64,000 nucleotides of DNA from an uncultured Dorea sp. (GCA_948602995.1 CAPEBR010000010.1:1-64000); one strand, 5' to 3'. Shown: positions 7,790-17,292, counted from the stretch's first letter. The notes: a model not told the origin generated them from the letters alone. Numbers and translations are program-made.

Positions 7790-9532
7790 TTACCTTATTA
7801 TATATTTCCTGAGGATCTCAAATGGAGCAGGCCCCACATCCAGCACTGCTTTATGGAACCGTTCCTGTGAAAATTTATCGCCCCATTTTTTAATGGCATC
7901 TTTTTTCAACTCCAGAAATTCTACATATCCAATATAATATTTGAGGTAATTTCCAGGATCAGTAACAATGAGGCTGTAAATTTCCTCCACTGTATTCGTG
8001 TCCCTGATTCCATAGTCCCGGAAAAATGCAACTGTATCAAGGAGCGACCATCCATCATAATGGATTCCCATGTCGGCAAGCGCATAAAGCCCCAGTATCA
8101 CAGAGGCATTCCTCTGGGTCAGCAGCGCCTGTTCCCTGGTAAGAGGTGTGAAATAATAGCTCAGCATCTCGCTGTAGGTTGCCCAGCCCTCTGTATAGCC
8201 GCCGAAGCTTAAGATATTTCTGACAGGATCCGGAGAGGTGGCAGAGTAATAGGTCGTCTGATACAGGTGTCCGGGATAGCCCTCATGGGCGAGTGTCGTG
8301 AAAAGTGACAGACTGTCCGGCATATGTCCCTTGTTGATGTAGATGACATTATTCTCCACGTCATCAATGGCCGGGATCATGTAGAATGCGGGGCTTAAAT
8401 ACTCCTCCATGGATTCCTGGACATATTTAATCCTGGTATCCACATCAGGGGGCGCCGGAAAAAGACCGTCAAGCCCGGTTTTCAGCTGATCCAGAATTTC
8501 CTCCGGAGGGGTTCCTGAAAGGATATTCTGCCGGGGCTCTGTGGAGGAGGCATCTGTCTTCCCGGAGTCTTTATATGACTCGGCCAGTACCTTTTGTATG
8601 GCGGCGGTATCGTCTGCCATCTGCGAAAGGGTGAGAGCCCTGAGTTCCGGAATCGTACGTGAGGAGCCGGTCTGGGACGCTACAGTCAGCTCGTAATATT
8701 TTTTTCCATCAGGAAGGTGACATAAGCCGCCGCTATTTTTTCCGGTTCCGCGAAGCCTTGTCAGGCCGTCGATCAGATTCTGATAGGCAGGAAAGACGCA
8801 GGTCTCAATATGAAGCCGGTTTGTGTCAATACAGCGCTTTTTTTCTGCTTCGGAAAGGGTCAGCTCCTTTAGCCTTTCCTCAAAAGATGAGAAGAGATAG
8901 TTAGAGGAACCCATCTGTATAAATGTCTTGCATTCCTTAACCAGTGCATCTGCATTGCTGTCTGACATGAAAAGCCCGGCTTTGGATTTTGCCTGTTCGA
9001 ATTCCAAAATCAGGCGGAAGTATTCTGGCACCTGGGTCAGCAGCTCAAGGTAGTCTTCGCAGTCACCAGGCTGATAGAAGCGGTACTCAGACAGGATAAC
9101 CGGAAGCTGCGCCTGAGTGCCGGTAAGCGGGGCCAGAGGCTCTTCGTACAGAAGATATTCTGCCTCCTTCAGACTGGAATTCAGGGAATGCTCCAGAATG
9201 TCGAAGGTGAGCTGGTTTTCCCTTGAAAGCTGGTTTTGCCTGAAGGAATGAAGAAGGGACAGTTCATTTTCCACAGAGGCGCAGGCGGCAGCGCGGTCTG
9301 TTCCCATGTAACCCAGTGATACCGGGATATCAGGGATGCCAAAAGCCCCAGGGTCTTTCAATGTATAATGCAGTGAAATGGTATTTGCAGAGACCTCCCG
9401 GAGAAACAGACTGGAGGTATAGCTTTCAAATTCACTATTTTCATCCTGTTTCGTGCACTGGACGAGAAAGGAGTCTGTAAAAAGAACAGACAAAAAAAGA
9501 AGCAGGACAATAACGGACCGTTTTTTTGACAT
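7790..9532 (-). CDS. DUF885 family putative metallohydrolase, membrane/lipid anchored
   Basis: A 580 aa protein of the DUF885 family (COG4805), whose members resemble zinc carboxypeptidases. The hallmark is HEGYPGH (His416, Glu417, His422), with a downstream GGYTEGWATYSE segment that probably supplies another ligand. The N-terminus has a hydrophobic export segment (about 5-25) ending in a Cys (FLVQC, Cys26). This resembles a lipobox but has an unusual Gln before the Cys, so lipid attachment is uncertain. It lies first in the minus-strand surface cluster, 88 bases from the next gene. A cell-surface peptidase or hydrolase role is inferred; the substrate is unknown. Confidence 0.85.
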   Translation of the reverse strand: MSKKRSVIVLLLFLSVLFTDSFLVQCTKQDENSEFESYTSSLFLREVSANTISLHYTLKDPGAFGIPDIPVSLGYMGTDRAAACASVENELSLLHSFRQNQLSRENQLTFDILEHSLNSSLKEAEYLLYEEPLAPLTGTQAQLPVILSEYRFYQPGDCEDYLELLTQVPEYFRLILEFEQAKSKAGLFMSDSNADALVKECKTFIQMGSSNYLFSSFEERLKELTLSEAEKKRCIDTNRLHIETCVFPAYQNLIDGLTRLRGTGKNSGGLCHLPDGKKYYELTVASQTGSSRTIPELRALTLSQMADDTAAIQKVLAESYKDSGKTDASSTEPRQNILSGTPPEEILDQLKTGLDGLFPAPPDVDTRIKYVQESMEEYLSPAFYMIPAIDDVENNVIYINKGHMPDSLSLFTTLAHEGYPGHLYQTTYYSATSPDPVRNILSFGGYTEGWATYSEMLSYYFTPLTREQALLTQRNASVILGLYALADMGIHYDGWSLLDTVAFFRDYGIRDTNTVEEIYSLIVTDPGNYLKYYIGYVEFLELKKDAIKKWGDKFSQERFHKAVLDVGPAPFEILRKYIIR

Positions 9533-9581
9533 AATAATCCTTACATATGAGATTTTTACTATATATATGCGTGAAATATAA

Positions 9582-9611
9582 TTGACATGTACCTTATATA
9601 CGTATTAAAAT
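9582..9611 (+). promoter_or_regulatory. Sigma-70 type promoter for the 9705 lipoprotein gene
   Basis: TTGACA (9582-9587) and TAAAAT (9606-9611) are separated by 18 bases and point toward the lipoprotein gene at 9705. Between promoter and gene, at about 9620-9680, lies an imperfect hairpin (AACTATC..GGTAGTT enclosing GCCC..GGGC) in the 5' leader that could be regulatory. Confidence 0.6.
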
Positions 9612-9704
9612 AAACAAAGCAATGTAACTATCTAGAAGGTCTGCCCGGCCAGGGCGGGGTATTCACTGGGTAGTTGCAAGGTAATAACGCCAGAAGGGAG
9701 AAGA

Positions 9705-10328
9705 ATGATGAAAAGGGCAGGCAGATTGATGGCGGCAGCCGTAGCAGTAGTTATGTGTATGGGGCTGGCCGCATGTGGGAAGGACTTTGATGCAACAGGG
9801 TATACAAAAAGCGTATTAGATGCGAATTATCATGGAGAATATGAGGACTATGCAAAGTTCCGGGATCTTTCGGAAAAGGAAGCAAAGGCAGAAATTGAGG
9901 ATGGGATGGATGCCCAGGTTGACTCGGCGTTTGCCGGACAGAGCATAAGCGATGAGTCCAAGGAAAAGTATAAGACAGCGGTGATCGGAATTATGAAGCT
10001 GTCGAAGTACAAGGTAAAAGAAGCTAAGGAGCAGGATGACGGAAGCTATATTGTGCCGGTAGAGATTGAACCAGTGGATGCATTCAGTACAGCCAATAAC
10101 GTAATTGAGAAGATTACGAAGAAGTATTCAAAAAAAGGAAAAGACTTAAGCGACCCGAATGTGCTGGTTGACATTCTGGTGGATGCCCTGAACAGAGGGA
10201 TTAAGAAAAATACTTACGGGGAGGCAGTGACCGTTGAGGTCAAGGTGGTCCAGGACGGGGAAAAGGCATATGGCATTGGTGAGGATGAGGTAAGCGCCCT
10301 CGAAAGCGCAATGTTCCCGGGAATGTAA
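9705..10328 (+). CDS. DUF5105-like lipoprotein
   Basis: A 207 aa exported lipoprotein. The signal is followed by the lipobox GLAAC at about residues 20-24, then FDATGYTKSVLDANYHGEY, an N-terminus typical of DUF5105-type lipoproteins of clostridia. The mature part is acidic and helical, with no recognisable catalytic motif. Two in-frame ATGs (9705 and 9708) follow a GGGAG-containing site; either may be used. Function is unknown; the family is usually annotated as a surface-exposed lipoprotein. It reads toward the regulator at 10369 with a 40-base gap and may be co-transcribed. Confidence 0.75.
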   Translation: MMKRAGRLMAAAVAVVMCMGLAACGKDFDATGYTKSVLDANYHGEYEDYAKFRDLSEKEAKAEIEDGMDAQVDSAFAGQSISDESKEKYKTAVIGIMKLSKYKVKEAKEQDDGSYIVPVEIEPVDAFSTANNVIEKITKKYSKKGKDLSDPNVLVDILVDALNRGIKKNTYGEAVTVEVKVVQDGEKAYGIGEDEVSALESAMFPGM

Positions 10329-10368
10329 AAGGCTGATGAGACGTTTGATATAGATAGGAGGAAAACCG

Positions 10369-11454
10369 GTGTTATCAAATCAGGTATTGCACAAAACGGT
10401 ACAAAATATACACAATGTTACAGGATTTGAATGCTCTATATGGGATGTTCAGGGAAATTGTATTGTGACAACAAGGGAAAAAGCAAAGGAGCTTCAAAAA
10501 GAGATAGAGATATTTTTGGAGTATACGGATGCTGAGACGAAGGGAAGCATTTTAGGAAACAGAGGTCTCTTTTTAGTAAGTGACGGCGAGGAACCGGTAT
10601 ATGTCCTTGCGCTCAGAGGGGACCAGGCCGCCTTACGGGTCGTAGGCGGACTTGGGGCTGGCCAGCTTGAAGGGCTGATCACGGCATATAAAGAGCGGAT
10701 GGATAAGAACCGTTTTATTCAGAACCTGATTCTGGACAATATGCTTCTTGTGGACATCTATAATCAGGCGAAGAAAATGCGGATTCCGGTAGAGCAGCGC
10801 AGAGCCGTATTCCTGATTGAGCCAAAGAATGAGGGGGACAACCTTGTCCTGGAGACTATGCGCGGACTGTATGCAACGGGGAATAAAGATTTTGTTACTG
10901 CAGTGGACGAAAGGCATATTATTCTGGTAAAGGCGCTGGAGGTTACAGAAGATTATGCTACACTGAACCACATTGCCCGCGTGCTTGTGGATACATTGAA
11001 TATGGAGGCTATGGTAAGCGTGCGTGTAGCATTCAGCACGATTGCAGGGGAACTTAAGGATGTGTCCCATTCCTACAAGGAGGCGCAGATGGCGCTGGAA
11101 GTAGGACGGGTATTCTATGCGGATAAAAATGTCCTGGCATATAATGAACTTGGCATCGGACGGCTGATCCACCAGCTTCCGCCGTCACTGTGCGGGATGT
11201 TTTTAAACGAGGTGTTCGAGCATGGAGGAGAGGAGCATTTTGAGGAAGAGGAGCTGACGACAGTCTATACATTCTTTGATAATAATCTGAATATATCTGA
11301 GACTGCCAGACAGTTATACATCCATCGGAACACGCTCGTGTACCGGCTGGAAAAGATTCAGAAAAGGACAGGCCTGGATGTACGCGTATTTGAGGATGCG
11401 CTGACATTCAAGATTGCCATGATGGTAGCAGATCATATGAAAAATATAGTGTAA
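10369..11454 (+). CDS. PucR/CdaR-type transcriptional regulator
   Basis: A 361 aa regulator beginning at GTG (10369) after AGGAGG. The N-terminal two thirds resemble a sugar-diacid-recognition/GGDEF-like sensor (starting LSNQVLHKTVQNIHNVTGF). The C-terminus holds the PucR/CdaR helix-turn-helix at about 305-350 (NLNISETARQLYIHRNTLVYRLEKI). Family members activate genes for catabolism of small organic acids, purines or sugar diacids. The aconitase-like hydratase gene starts 55 bases downstream in the same direction, so it is the obvious candidate target or co-operonic partner. The ligand cannot be told from sequence. Confidence 0.85.
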   Translation: MLSNQVLHKTVQNIHNVTGFECSIWDVQGNCIVTTREKAKELQKEIEIFLEYTDAETKGSILGNRGLFLVSDGEEPVYVLALRGDQAALRVVGGLGAGQLEGLITAYKERMDKNRFIQNLILDNMLLVDIYNQAKKMRIPVEQRRAVFLIEPKNEGDNLVLETMRGLYATGNKDFVTAVDERHIILVKALEVTEDYATLNHIARVLVDTLNMEAMVSVRVAFSTIAGELKDVSHSYKEAQMALEVGRVFYADKNVLAYNELGIGRLIHQLPPSLCGMFLNEVFEHGGEEHFEEEELTTVYTFFDNNLNISETARQLYIHRNTLVYRLEKIQKRTGLDVRVFEDALTFKIAMMVADHMKNIV

Positions 11455-11509
11455 CGCCGGCTGACGACAGCACAGCAGATGGAAAAACAATCAGGAGGAG
11501 ACAAGAATT

Positions 11510-13822
11510 ATGACAGCATCAAACAGCAGACAGACAGGGCAGGCCCTGAGAGTATATGACAGGGGCGTCTATCTCTTGAACGGAGAAGAGATTGTGGAGG
11601 ACGCACAGGAAGTAAAGGCGAGAACCGGGCGGGAAGCTTTGCCAGAGGAGCTTGCGAAGCAGACAATGGCATATGGGATTCTCGAGGAACACAATACCTC
11701 CGGAAATATGGAGCAGCTTCAGATTAAGTTTGACAAGCTGACATCCCATGACATTACATTTGTAGGAATCATCCAGACAGCACGGGCTTCCGGACTGGAG
11801 AGATTTCCGATCCCGTATGTACTTACCAACTGTCACAACTCTTTGTGCGCAGTGGGCGGAACGATCAATGAGGATGACCACATGTTTGGCCTGACATGCG
11901 CGAAAAAATACGGAGGAGTATATGTACCGCCCCACCAGGCAGTGATTCACCAGTATGCCCGCGAGATGCTGGCAGGCGGAGGCAGGATGATTCTTGGCTC
12001 AGACAGCCATACCCGTTACGGTGCACTCGGGACAATGGCTATGGGTGAGGGCGGCCCGGAGCTTGTGAAGCAGCTTCTGAATAAGACCTATGATATCAGA
12101 ATGCCGGGAGTAGTAGGAATCTACCTGGACGGAGAGCCTGCAAAAGGAGTCGGACCCCAGGATGTGGCACTGGCAATCATTGGTGCGACATTTGCAGATG
12201 GATATGTCAATAATAAGGTCATGGAATTTGTCGGACCAGGCGTTGGAAAGCTCAGCGCTGATTTCCGGATTGGTATTGACGTTATGACGACCGAGACCAC
12301 CTGCCTGTCCTCCATCTGGACAACAGACGAAAAGATTCATGAATTCTATGAAATCCATGGACGGGAAGAGGACTATAAAGAGCTTGCACCCGGCGCAGCA
12401 GCATACTATGACGGCATGGTATATGTGAATTTAAGCAAGATTAAGCCCATGATTGCAATGCCGTTCCATCCGTCCAATGTCTATACCATAGACGAGGTAA
12501 ATGCAGACCTTGCCGATATTCTTCATGATGTAGAGCAGAAGGCTGCCGTAAGCCTTGGAGGCGCAGTGGACTATTCCCTGCAAAGCAAGATCCGGGACGG
12601 AAGACTCTACGTAGACCAGGGACTGATCGCTGGCTGTGCAGGCGGAGGCTTTGAAAATATCTGTGCGGCAGCGGACATTATAAAGGGGCATTATATTGGT
12701 GCGGATGAATTCACCTTCAGTGTATATCCGGCAAGCACGCCAATCTATATGGAACTGGTGAAAAATGGTGCAGTCGCTGACCTGATGGCAGCAGGAACTA
12801 TTGTAAAGACCGCATTCTGCGGGCCATGCTTCGGTGCAGGAGACACACCGGCTAACAATGCATTCTCCATCCGCCACTCTACAAGAAACTTCCCGAACCG
12901 TGAAGGTTCAAAGCTTCAGAGCGGACAGATCGCATCTGTAGCTCTCATGGACGCACGCTCCATTGCAGCAACAGCAGCAAACCAGGGCTACCTTACACCA
13001 GCAACAGAAATGGATGTGGAATACAGCGGAAAGAAATATCATTTCGACAAGACGATTTACGCAAACCGTGTATTTGACAGCCACGGCGAAGCAGATTCGT
13101 CCGTGGAGATTAAATTTGGCCCCAACATAAAAGACTGGCCGGCAATGCCGGCGCTCCCTGAAAATCTGATCCTTAAGATTGTATCCGAGATCCACGATCC
13201 GGTTACCACAACAGATGAGCTTATTCCATCCGGAGAGACCTCATCCTACAGATCGAATCCCCTTGGACTTGCAGAATTCGCATTATCCAGGAAGGATCCC
13301 GCATATGTGGGCCGCGCTAAGGAAGTACAGGCAGCACAGAAGGCAATCGAGGCAGAACAGTGCCCGGCAGAAGCACTGAAAGAGCTTGGGCCAGTCATGC
13401 AGGCGATCCATGGGAAGTATCCGGAGATTGACCGGACCAATGCAGGTGTAGGCAGCACCATCTTTGCCGTAAAGCCAGGCGATGGCTCAGCCAGAGAACA
13501 GGCGGCATCCTGCCAGAAGGTACTCGGCGGCTGGGCAAATATTGCCAATGAGTATGCAACAAAGAGATACCGTTCCAACCTGATCAACTGGGGCATGCTC
13601 CCGTTCATAACCGAAGCCAGCCACGAAGCGCTTCCGTTCAAAAACGGGGATTACCTCTTCGTGCCAAAGATCAGAAAAGCCATTGAAGAAAAACAGACAG
13701 AAATCAAAGCATATGTCATCCGGGAAGATCTGGAAGAGATTCAGCTGAAGCTGGGGGACATGACAGATAACGAGAGAGAGATCATCCTTAAGGGATGCCT
13801 GATAAATTATTATAGAGGATAA
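11510..13822 (+). CDS. Aconitase-family hydratase (YbhJ-like)
   Basis: A 770 aa iron-sulfur hydro-lyase of the aconitase superfamily. Three cluster-ligand cysteines are apparent: one in GCAGGGFEN and two in [10 protein letters not shown]. The substrate-binding arginine region [11 protein letters not shown] is present. The swivel-domain part lies towards the C-terminus. The length and N-terminal sequence fit the YbhJ-type group better than true AcnA/AcnB or the split LeuC/HacA enzymes. It probably interconverts a hydroxy-tricarboxylate or related acid, but the substrate is not known. AGGAGGAG lies about 11 bases before the ATG. The preceding PucR-type regulator suggests substrate-induced expression. 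Confidence 0.88.
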   Translation: MTASNSRQTGQALRVYDRGVYLLNGEEIVEDAQEVKARTGREALPEELAKQTMAYGILEEHNTSGNMEQLQIKFDKLTSHDITFVGIIQTARASGLERFPIPYVLTNCHNSLCAVGGTINEDDHMFGLTCAKKYGGVYVPPHQAVIHQYAREMLAGGGRMILGSDSHTRYGALGTMAMGEGGPELVKQLLNKTYDIRMPGVVGIYLDGEPAKGVGPQDVALAIIGATFADGYVNNKVMEFVGPGVGKLSADFRIGIDVMTTETTCLSSIWTTDEKIHEFYEIHGREEDYKELAPGAAAYYDGMVYVNLSKIKPMIAMPFHPSNVYTIDEVNADLADILHDVEQKAAVSLGGAVDYSLQSKIRDGRLYVDQGLIAGCAGGGFENICAAADIIKGHYIGADEFTFSVYPASTPIYMELVKNGAVADLMAAGTIVKTAFCGPCFGAGDTPANNAFSIRHSTRNFPNREGSKLQSGQIASVALMDARSIAATAANQGYLTPATEMDVEYSGKKYHFDKTIYANRVFDSHGEADSSVEIKFGPNIKDWPAMPALPENLILKIVSEIHDPVTTTDELIPSGETSSYRSNPLGLAEFALSRKDPAYVGRAKEVQAAQKAIEAEQCPAEALKELGPVMQAIHGKYPEIDRTNAGVGSTIFAVKPGDGSAREQAASCQKVLGGWANIANEYATKRYRSNLINWGMLPFITEASHEALPFKNGDYLFVPKIRKAIEEKQTEIKAYVIREDLEEIQLKLGDMTDNEREIILKGCLINYYRG

Positions 13823-13829
13823 GGCGTAA

Positions 13830-13869
13830 ATTGGGGACGGGGTATTTCTAAAAATACCCCGTCCCCAAT
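13830..13869 (+). terminator. Near-perfect 18 bp hairpin, GGGGACGGGGTA type
   Basis: The arms ATTGGGGACGGGGTATTT and its complement enclose only a few loop bases. The hairpin begins 8 bases after the hydratase stop, so it probably terminates or protects that transcript. There is no clear T-run. The GGGGACGGGGTA motif resembles REP-like repeats found in many genomes near IS200-like REP-associated transposases (a memory-based comparison). Confidence 0.55.
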
Positions 13870-13946
13870 GCAACACTTGAAGCTTTTTTTGACTCTTATA
13901 TATAGCAACACAAAGTACTTTGGATATCCATAAGGGAGGAGAAGAT

Positions 13947-14426
13947 ATGAAATGCGATACCAGGAAGTTTGCGCAGATGTATGAAGACGTTTATACGGAT
14001 CTGTATCGTTTCGCGCTTTGTCTGATGAAGAATCAGCAGGAGGCGGAGGATTCGGTGAGTGAGGCGGTCATATCTGCATATGAGAATATCCGGAAACTCC
14101 GTAAAGAGGAGGCATTCAAAAGCTGGATGTTTACGATCCTTTCGAATATCTGCAGGAGAAGACTTAAGCAGGTCATGCGCGAGATGCCCCAGGATGGAGG
14201 CGGTTCATATGAGGAGACTGCGGTGGAGGATGTAGATCTCTCTCTTGCGATGGATGTAAGGAATGCCTTTTTTATTCTGACGGAGGAAGAGCAGACGATT
14301 GTTGGTCTGTCTGTTTTTGGCGGATATAACAGCAATGAGATTGGAACTATGATGAAACTGAATGCAAATACGGTGCGTTCCAAGCGGAGTCGTGCTCTTG
14401 CCAAGATGGAATGTGTTTTACAGTAA
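13947..14426 (+). CDS. ECF-like RNA polymerase sigma factor
   Basis: A 159 aa sigma-70 family factor. The ATG at 13947 is used because GGGAGGAG lies directly before it; a TTG 27 bases upstream is less likely. Region 2 is at about 8-70 (YEDVYTDLYRFALCLMKNQQEAEDSV and KSWMFTILSNICRRRLK). Region 4, with a helix-turn-helix, is at about 105-155 (LTEEEQTIVGLSVFGGYNSNEIG, then LNANTVRSKRSRALAKM). It is followed 42 bases downstream by a membrane beta-propeller protein, a pairing in which the partner probably acts as anti-sigma or sensor. Confidence 0.88.
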   Translation: MKCDTRKFAQMYEDVYTDLYRFALCLMKNQQEAEDSVSEAVISAYENIRKLRKEEAFKSWMFTILSNICRRRLKQVMREMPQDGGGSYEETAVEDVDLSLAMDVRNAFFILTEEEQTIVGLSVFGGYNSNEIGTMMKLNANTVRSKRSRALAKMECVLQ

Positions 14427-14468
14427 ATCAGACGGATTTTGCGGAAGTTTTGAGAAAGGGGCAGTTAT

Positions 14469-16418
14469 ATGAATAAGAAGGAACAGGATGTTATCCAGAA
14501 GCTAAAGGAAAAGACTGGCAATATAATGGTTCCGGAAGATGTGAAGCCGGACCGGATCAGACAGACCCTTGAGGAAGCTGACAGAAGAAAGGGAAAGAAG
14601 ATCAGCCCGTTCCGGATCGGGGCGCTGGCAGCGGCGTGTCTGGTGCTTGTGGCAGGAATTGCAGTATATAAAACAGTCAGAACGGGAGAGGAAACAGGAA
14701 CGGGAGAAAGGACTGGGTCACCGGCCCGCAGGCTTCCTGAGATCAGTAGTGAGGAGACGGTAGCGTCTGCAGATAGTTATGATGAGGTGTTTGAGTACAT
14801 TGACAATTATAAGAAGGAGACTGAGGCAGAGCAGCGTGCATATGAGAAAGAGATTGCCAATGAATCCGGGGCAGCGGAAAAGAAGGAATCTGCGGTAGAT
14901 ATGGATGTCGCGGAGTCTGCGCTGGCGGATACAGCAGGCGCTGCAGACGGAGGAAGTTATTCGGAGACGAATGTACGCCAGGAGGGCGTGGATGAAGGCG
15001 ATGTGGTGAAGACAGACGGGACGTATCTGTATGTATTAAGAGACAGCAGAGAAGAAGTATCGATCGTGGATACCCGCGGCGGAAAGATGAAGGAGACTTC
15101 CAGTATTAAGACCAAAAAGGTGGGGGATATACAGGAAATCTATCTGGACTCCGGACAAAAGAGACTGGTGCTGGTATGCAGTAAATATGACGATGACGGC
15201 CTCATGGACAGAGCGTTTGCATATGAGGGGATGACCATAGCCATAACCTATGATCTTACAGATACTGAAAAGCCAAAGGAGCTGGGGAGAGTTACACAAA
15301 GCGGGTATTATCAGTCCTCGAGAATGGCAGAGGGGTATCTGTATCTGTTCAGTAACTATGGCGTGGACTGGTCAAATATAGAGAGGGGGATACCGGAAAC
15401 CTATATTCCGCGAATTAATGATACCTTTATTGCGGAAAAGGATATCTGCCTTCCGCAGATTAAGAGGGGCAGGGCGTATACAATTGCAGCAGCAGTCAAT
15501 ATAGAAAAACCGGATGAGGTGACTGACAGCAAGGCCATTCTGTCAGAAGGCGGACAATTATATGTGAGTAATGAAAATATTTATTATTATGAAACAGTAT
15601 GGGGCAGCGGCTCCCTGGGAGATGATGAGCAGACGACAATCCGAAGCATTTCCTATAAAAAAGGGGTACTGACGCCGGGGACGCAGGGAACAGTGAAGGG
15701 CTATATTAATGATTCCTTTTCTATAGATGAATACAAAGGTTATCTCCGCATTGTGACAACAAGGGGGGAAACAAACAGTGTGTATGTTCTTGATAAGGAT
15801 TTTAAGATTGTGGGGACTATTGAGAACCTGGCGAAAGATGAGCGCGTCTATTCCGCAAGGCTCATGGGGGATATCGGGTATTTTGTGACCTTCCGCGAGA
15901 CGGATCCTCTCTTCTCGGTAGATCTGTCCAATCCGAAGAAGCCAAAGATTATCGGCTCTCTTAAGATACCAGGATTTTCCGATTACCTGCATCCTTATGG
16001 GGATGGGAAGCTTTTGGGAATCGGCATGAATGTGGATGAAGAGACCATGATTACGGATGGAGTAAAGCTTACTATGTTTGACATATCGGATCCATCAGAT
16101 GTGAAGGAGGAGAACACCTGTGTTCTGAAGAATGTCTATAGTACGGATGTGTCCTATGATTACAAGGCTGCTCTTGTGGATGCGGGAAGGAATCTCATCG
16201 GCTTTGCCGGCGACACGAACGGCGGGCAGAATTACTACATCTTTAAATATGATACATCCAGAGGATTTATCAGTCAGATGGAAGAGGAGATCAATGGGAA
16301 TGGTTTTACCGGAACCAGAGGGGTCTATATTGACGAAACCTTATATGTAGTCCGGGGAAATATTATTGAGGCATATAGCCTGAAGCATTTTAAAAAAGTA
16401 GGGGACATTATTTTATAA
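14469..16418 (+). CDS. Membrane-anchored beta-propeller protein, probable sigma partner
   Basis: A 649 aa protein with a cytoplasmic N-terminus of about 48 residues, one membrane segment (about 49-66, IGALAAACLVLVAGIAVY), and an acidic linker. A large extracellular beta-propeller domain (Pfam PF09826 type) starts near NVRQEGVDEGDVVKTDGTYLY at about residue 165 and runs to the end. The N-terminus resembles short anti-sigma cytoplasmic tails. With the sigma gene just upstream, a transmembrane signalling role is inferred: the propeller senses an envelope signal and the N-terminus controls the sigma factor. No zinc-binding anti-sigma motif is visible. Confidence 0.82.
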   Translation: MNKKEQDVIQKLKEKTGNIMVPEDVKPDRIRQTLEEADRRKGKKISPFRIGALAAACLVLVAGIAVYKTVRTGEETGTGERTGSPARRLPEISSEETVASADSYDEVFEYIDNYKKETEAEQRAYEKEIANESGAAEKKESAVDMDVAESALADTAGAADGGSYSETNVRQEGVDEGDVVKTDGTYLYVLRDSREEVSIVDTRGGKMKETSSIKTKKVGDIQEIYLDSGQKRLVLVCSKYDDDGLMDRAFAYEGMTIAITYDLTDTEKPKELGRVTQSGYYQSSRMAEGYLYLFSNYGVDWSNIERGIPETYIPRINDTFIAEKDICLPQIKRGRAYTIAAAVNIEKPDEVTDSKAILSEGGQLYVSNENIYYYETVWGSGSLGDDEQTTIRSISYKKGVLTPGTQGTVKGYINDSFSIDEYKGYLRIVTTRGETNSVYVLDKDFKIVGTIENLAKDERVYSARLMGDIGYFVTFRETDPLFSVDLSNPKKPKIIGSLKIPGFSDYLHPYGDGKLLGIGMNVDEETMITDGVKLTMFDISDPSDVKEENTCVLKNVYSTDVSYDYKAALVDAGRNLIGFAGDTNGGQNYYIFKYDTSRGFISQMEEEINGNGFTGTRGVYIDETLYVVRGNIIEAYSLKHFKKVGDIIL

Positions 16419-16429
16419 ACCACAGCTGA

Positions 16430-16545
16430 CATAAAGCAATTTTCAAACACCCTCTAGATGGCGGCGATTCGGCGGTGTAAAAATTCCATTGCCGAATCGT
16501 TGCTATGAGTGTTCTAAGGCCGTGATTTCTAACTGTCATATTGCG
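16430..16545. repeat. Imperfect palindromic element after the beta-propeller gene
   Basis: GATTCGGC and GCCGAATC (near 16470-16500) form a strong inverted repeat. Flanking sequences share short motifs with the element at 35961-36107: AAAGC(A/G)ATTTT near the 5' side and GTTGCTATGAG near the 3' side. It lies just beyond the stop of the beta-propeller gene and could also act as terminator. Similarity to the second copy is by eye and limited. Confidence 0.4.
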
Positions 16546-16623
16546 TGTGTTGCGTGAATAGTCGGAAAATTATATTAAAGTCAGACAATAATATATTTAT
16601 AAAAAATAAATATAAAAATAGTG

Positions 16624-16652
16624 TTGACAAATGTCTGCTGTAGTGCTATTAT
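16624..16652 (+). promoter_or_regulatory. Strong sigma-70 type promoter of a gene-free transcript
   Basis: A perfect TTGACA (16624-16629) is followed after 17 bases by TATTAT (16647-16652), and a second TATAAT overlaps at 16652-16657. No credible gene follows for more than 900 bases, and a terminator-like hairpin follows at about 17252. It therefore appears to drive a non-coding transcript. Confidence 0.65.
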
Positions 16653-16659
16653 ATAATCA

Positions 16660-17290
16660 ATCCAAAAGATAGCCGGCATCCTGACGAGAAAGGGAAGCGG
16701 CAAAGACTTTTTGGAAAATAGAGAGGTAAAGGAGGCTTAATCCGTTGGACACATTTACAGAAACAACAACTCAATATGTCAGTGGCAGGGCAGACCGCCG
16801 TTCCCAAAGAATAAGCCTTATACAGTGTGAGTAAGCAGCCGGTAGAAGATGGATGTGAAGATCAGTCGGAGATGTATGAAACCGGTTAGAAAAGCAGAAG
16901 ATTCAGATCTGCAGACATATTGAGGATAGATGCCATATAGTTTAAGAAGAGAAGATATATCAGTATTTATACGGGAGCTATATAAGACAGGGCTATAGAC
17001 GGAATAACTTAATACTAAAGCAGGCAGAGGGAAGGAGAGCTGCATGCAGGAGAGAAAGGTTATAGATATGAATAGCCCGGAGGTCGGTTTATAGAAGGGA
17101 CAATGAGGGGTATAGATAATGATATTAAGGGCTCAGAGAGATTAGATGAATCTGAAGCTTTCAGAGTTAAGAAGGAATGAGCAATTTAGGGAACGAAAGA
17201 ATCAAGAGAACTCCTCCGATTAAAATAAAAAATAAAATTAAATATAATAAAAATAGCCATTATGACGAAAGTTTGTAATGGCTATTCATT
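16660..17290 (+). ncRNA. Candidate large non-coding RNA, about 630 nt
   Basis: The interval runs from a consensus promoter to a terminator-like hairpin and holds no plausible protein on either strand. It is purine-rich, with many stops in all forward frames. Local inverted repeats are visible, for example AGCCGGT..ACCGGTT around 16834-16885 and CTGAAgctTTCAG near 17151. An AGGAGG at about 16731 precedes a TTG-started 29-codon reading frame ending at 16833, which may be a leader peptide or chance. Known large clostridial RNAs of about this size include ROOL; membership cannot be judged by eye. A decayed gene is the main alternative. Confidence 0.45.
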
Positions 17291-17292
17291 TT
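17252..17292 (+). terminator. Intrinsic terminator-like hairpin
   Basis: AATAGCCATTA (17252-17262) pairs exactly with TAATGGCTATT (17276-17286) around a 13-base loop. It is followed by CATTTTG and preceded by an A-rich stretch, so it could work on both strands. It closes the gene-free transcript starting near 16660. Confidence 0.6.

Noticed and set aside
16818..17045. Minus-strand frame of 75 codons in the gene-free interval
   Set aside because: It has no ribosome binding site, unusual composition, and opposes the strong promoter at 16624.
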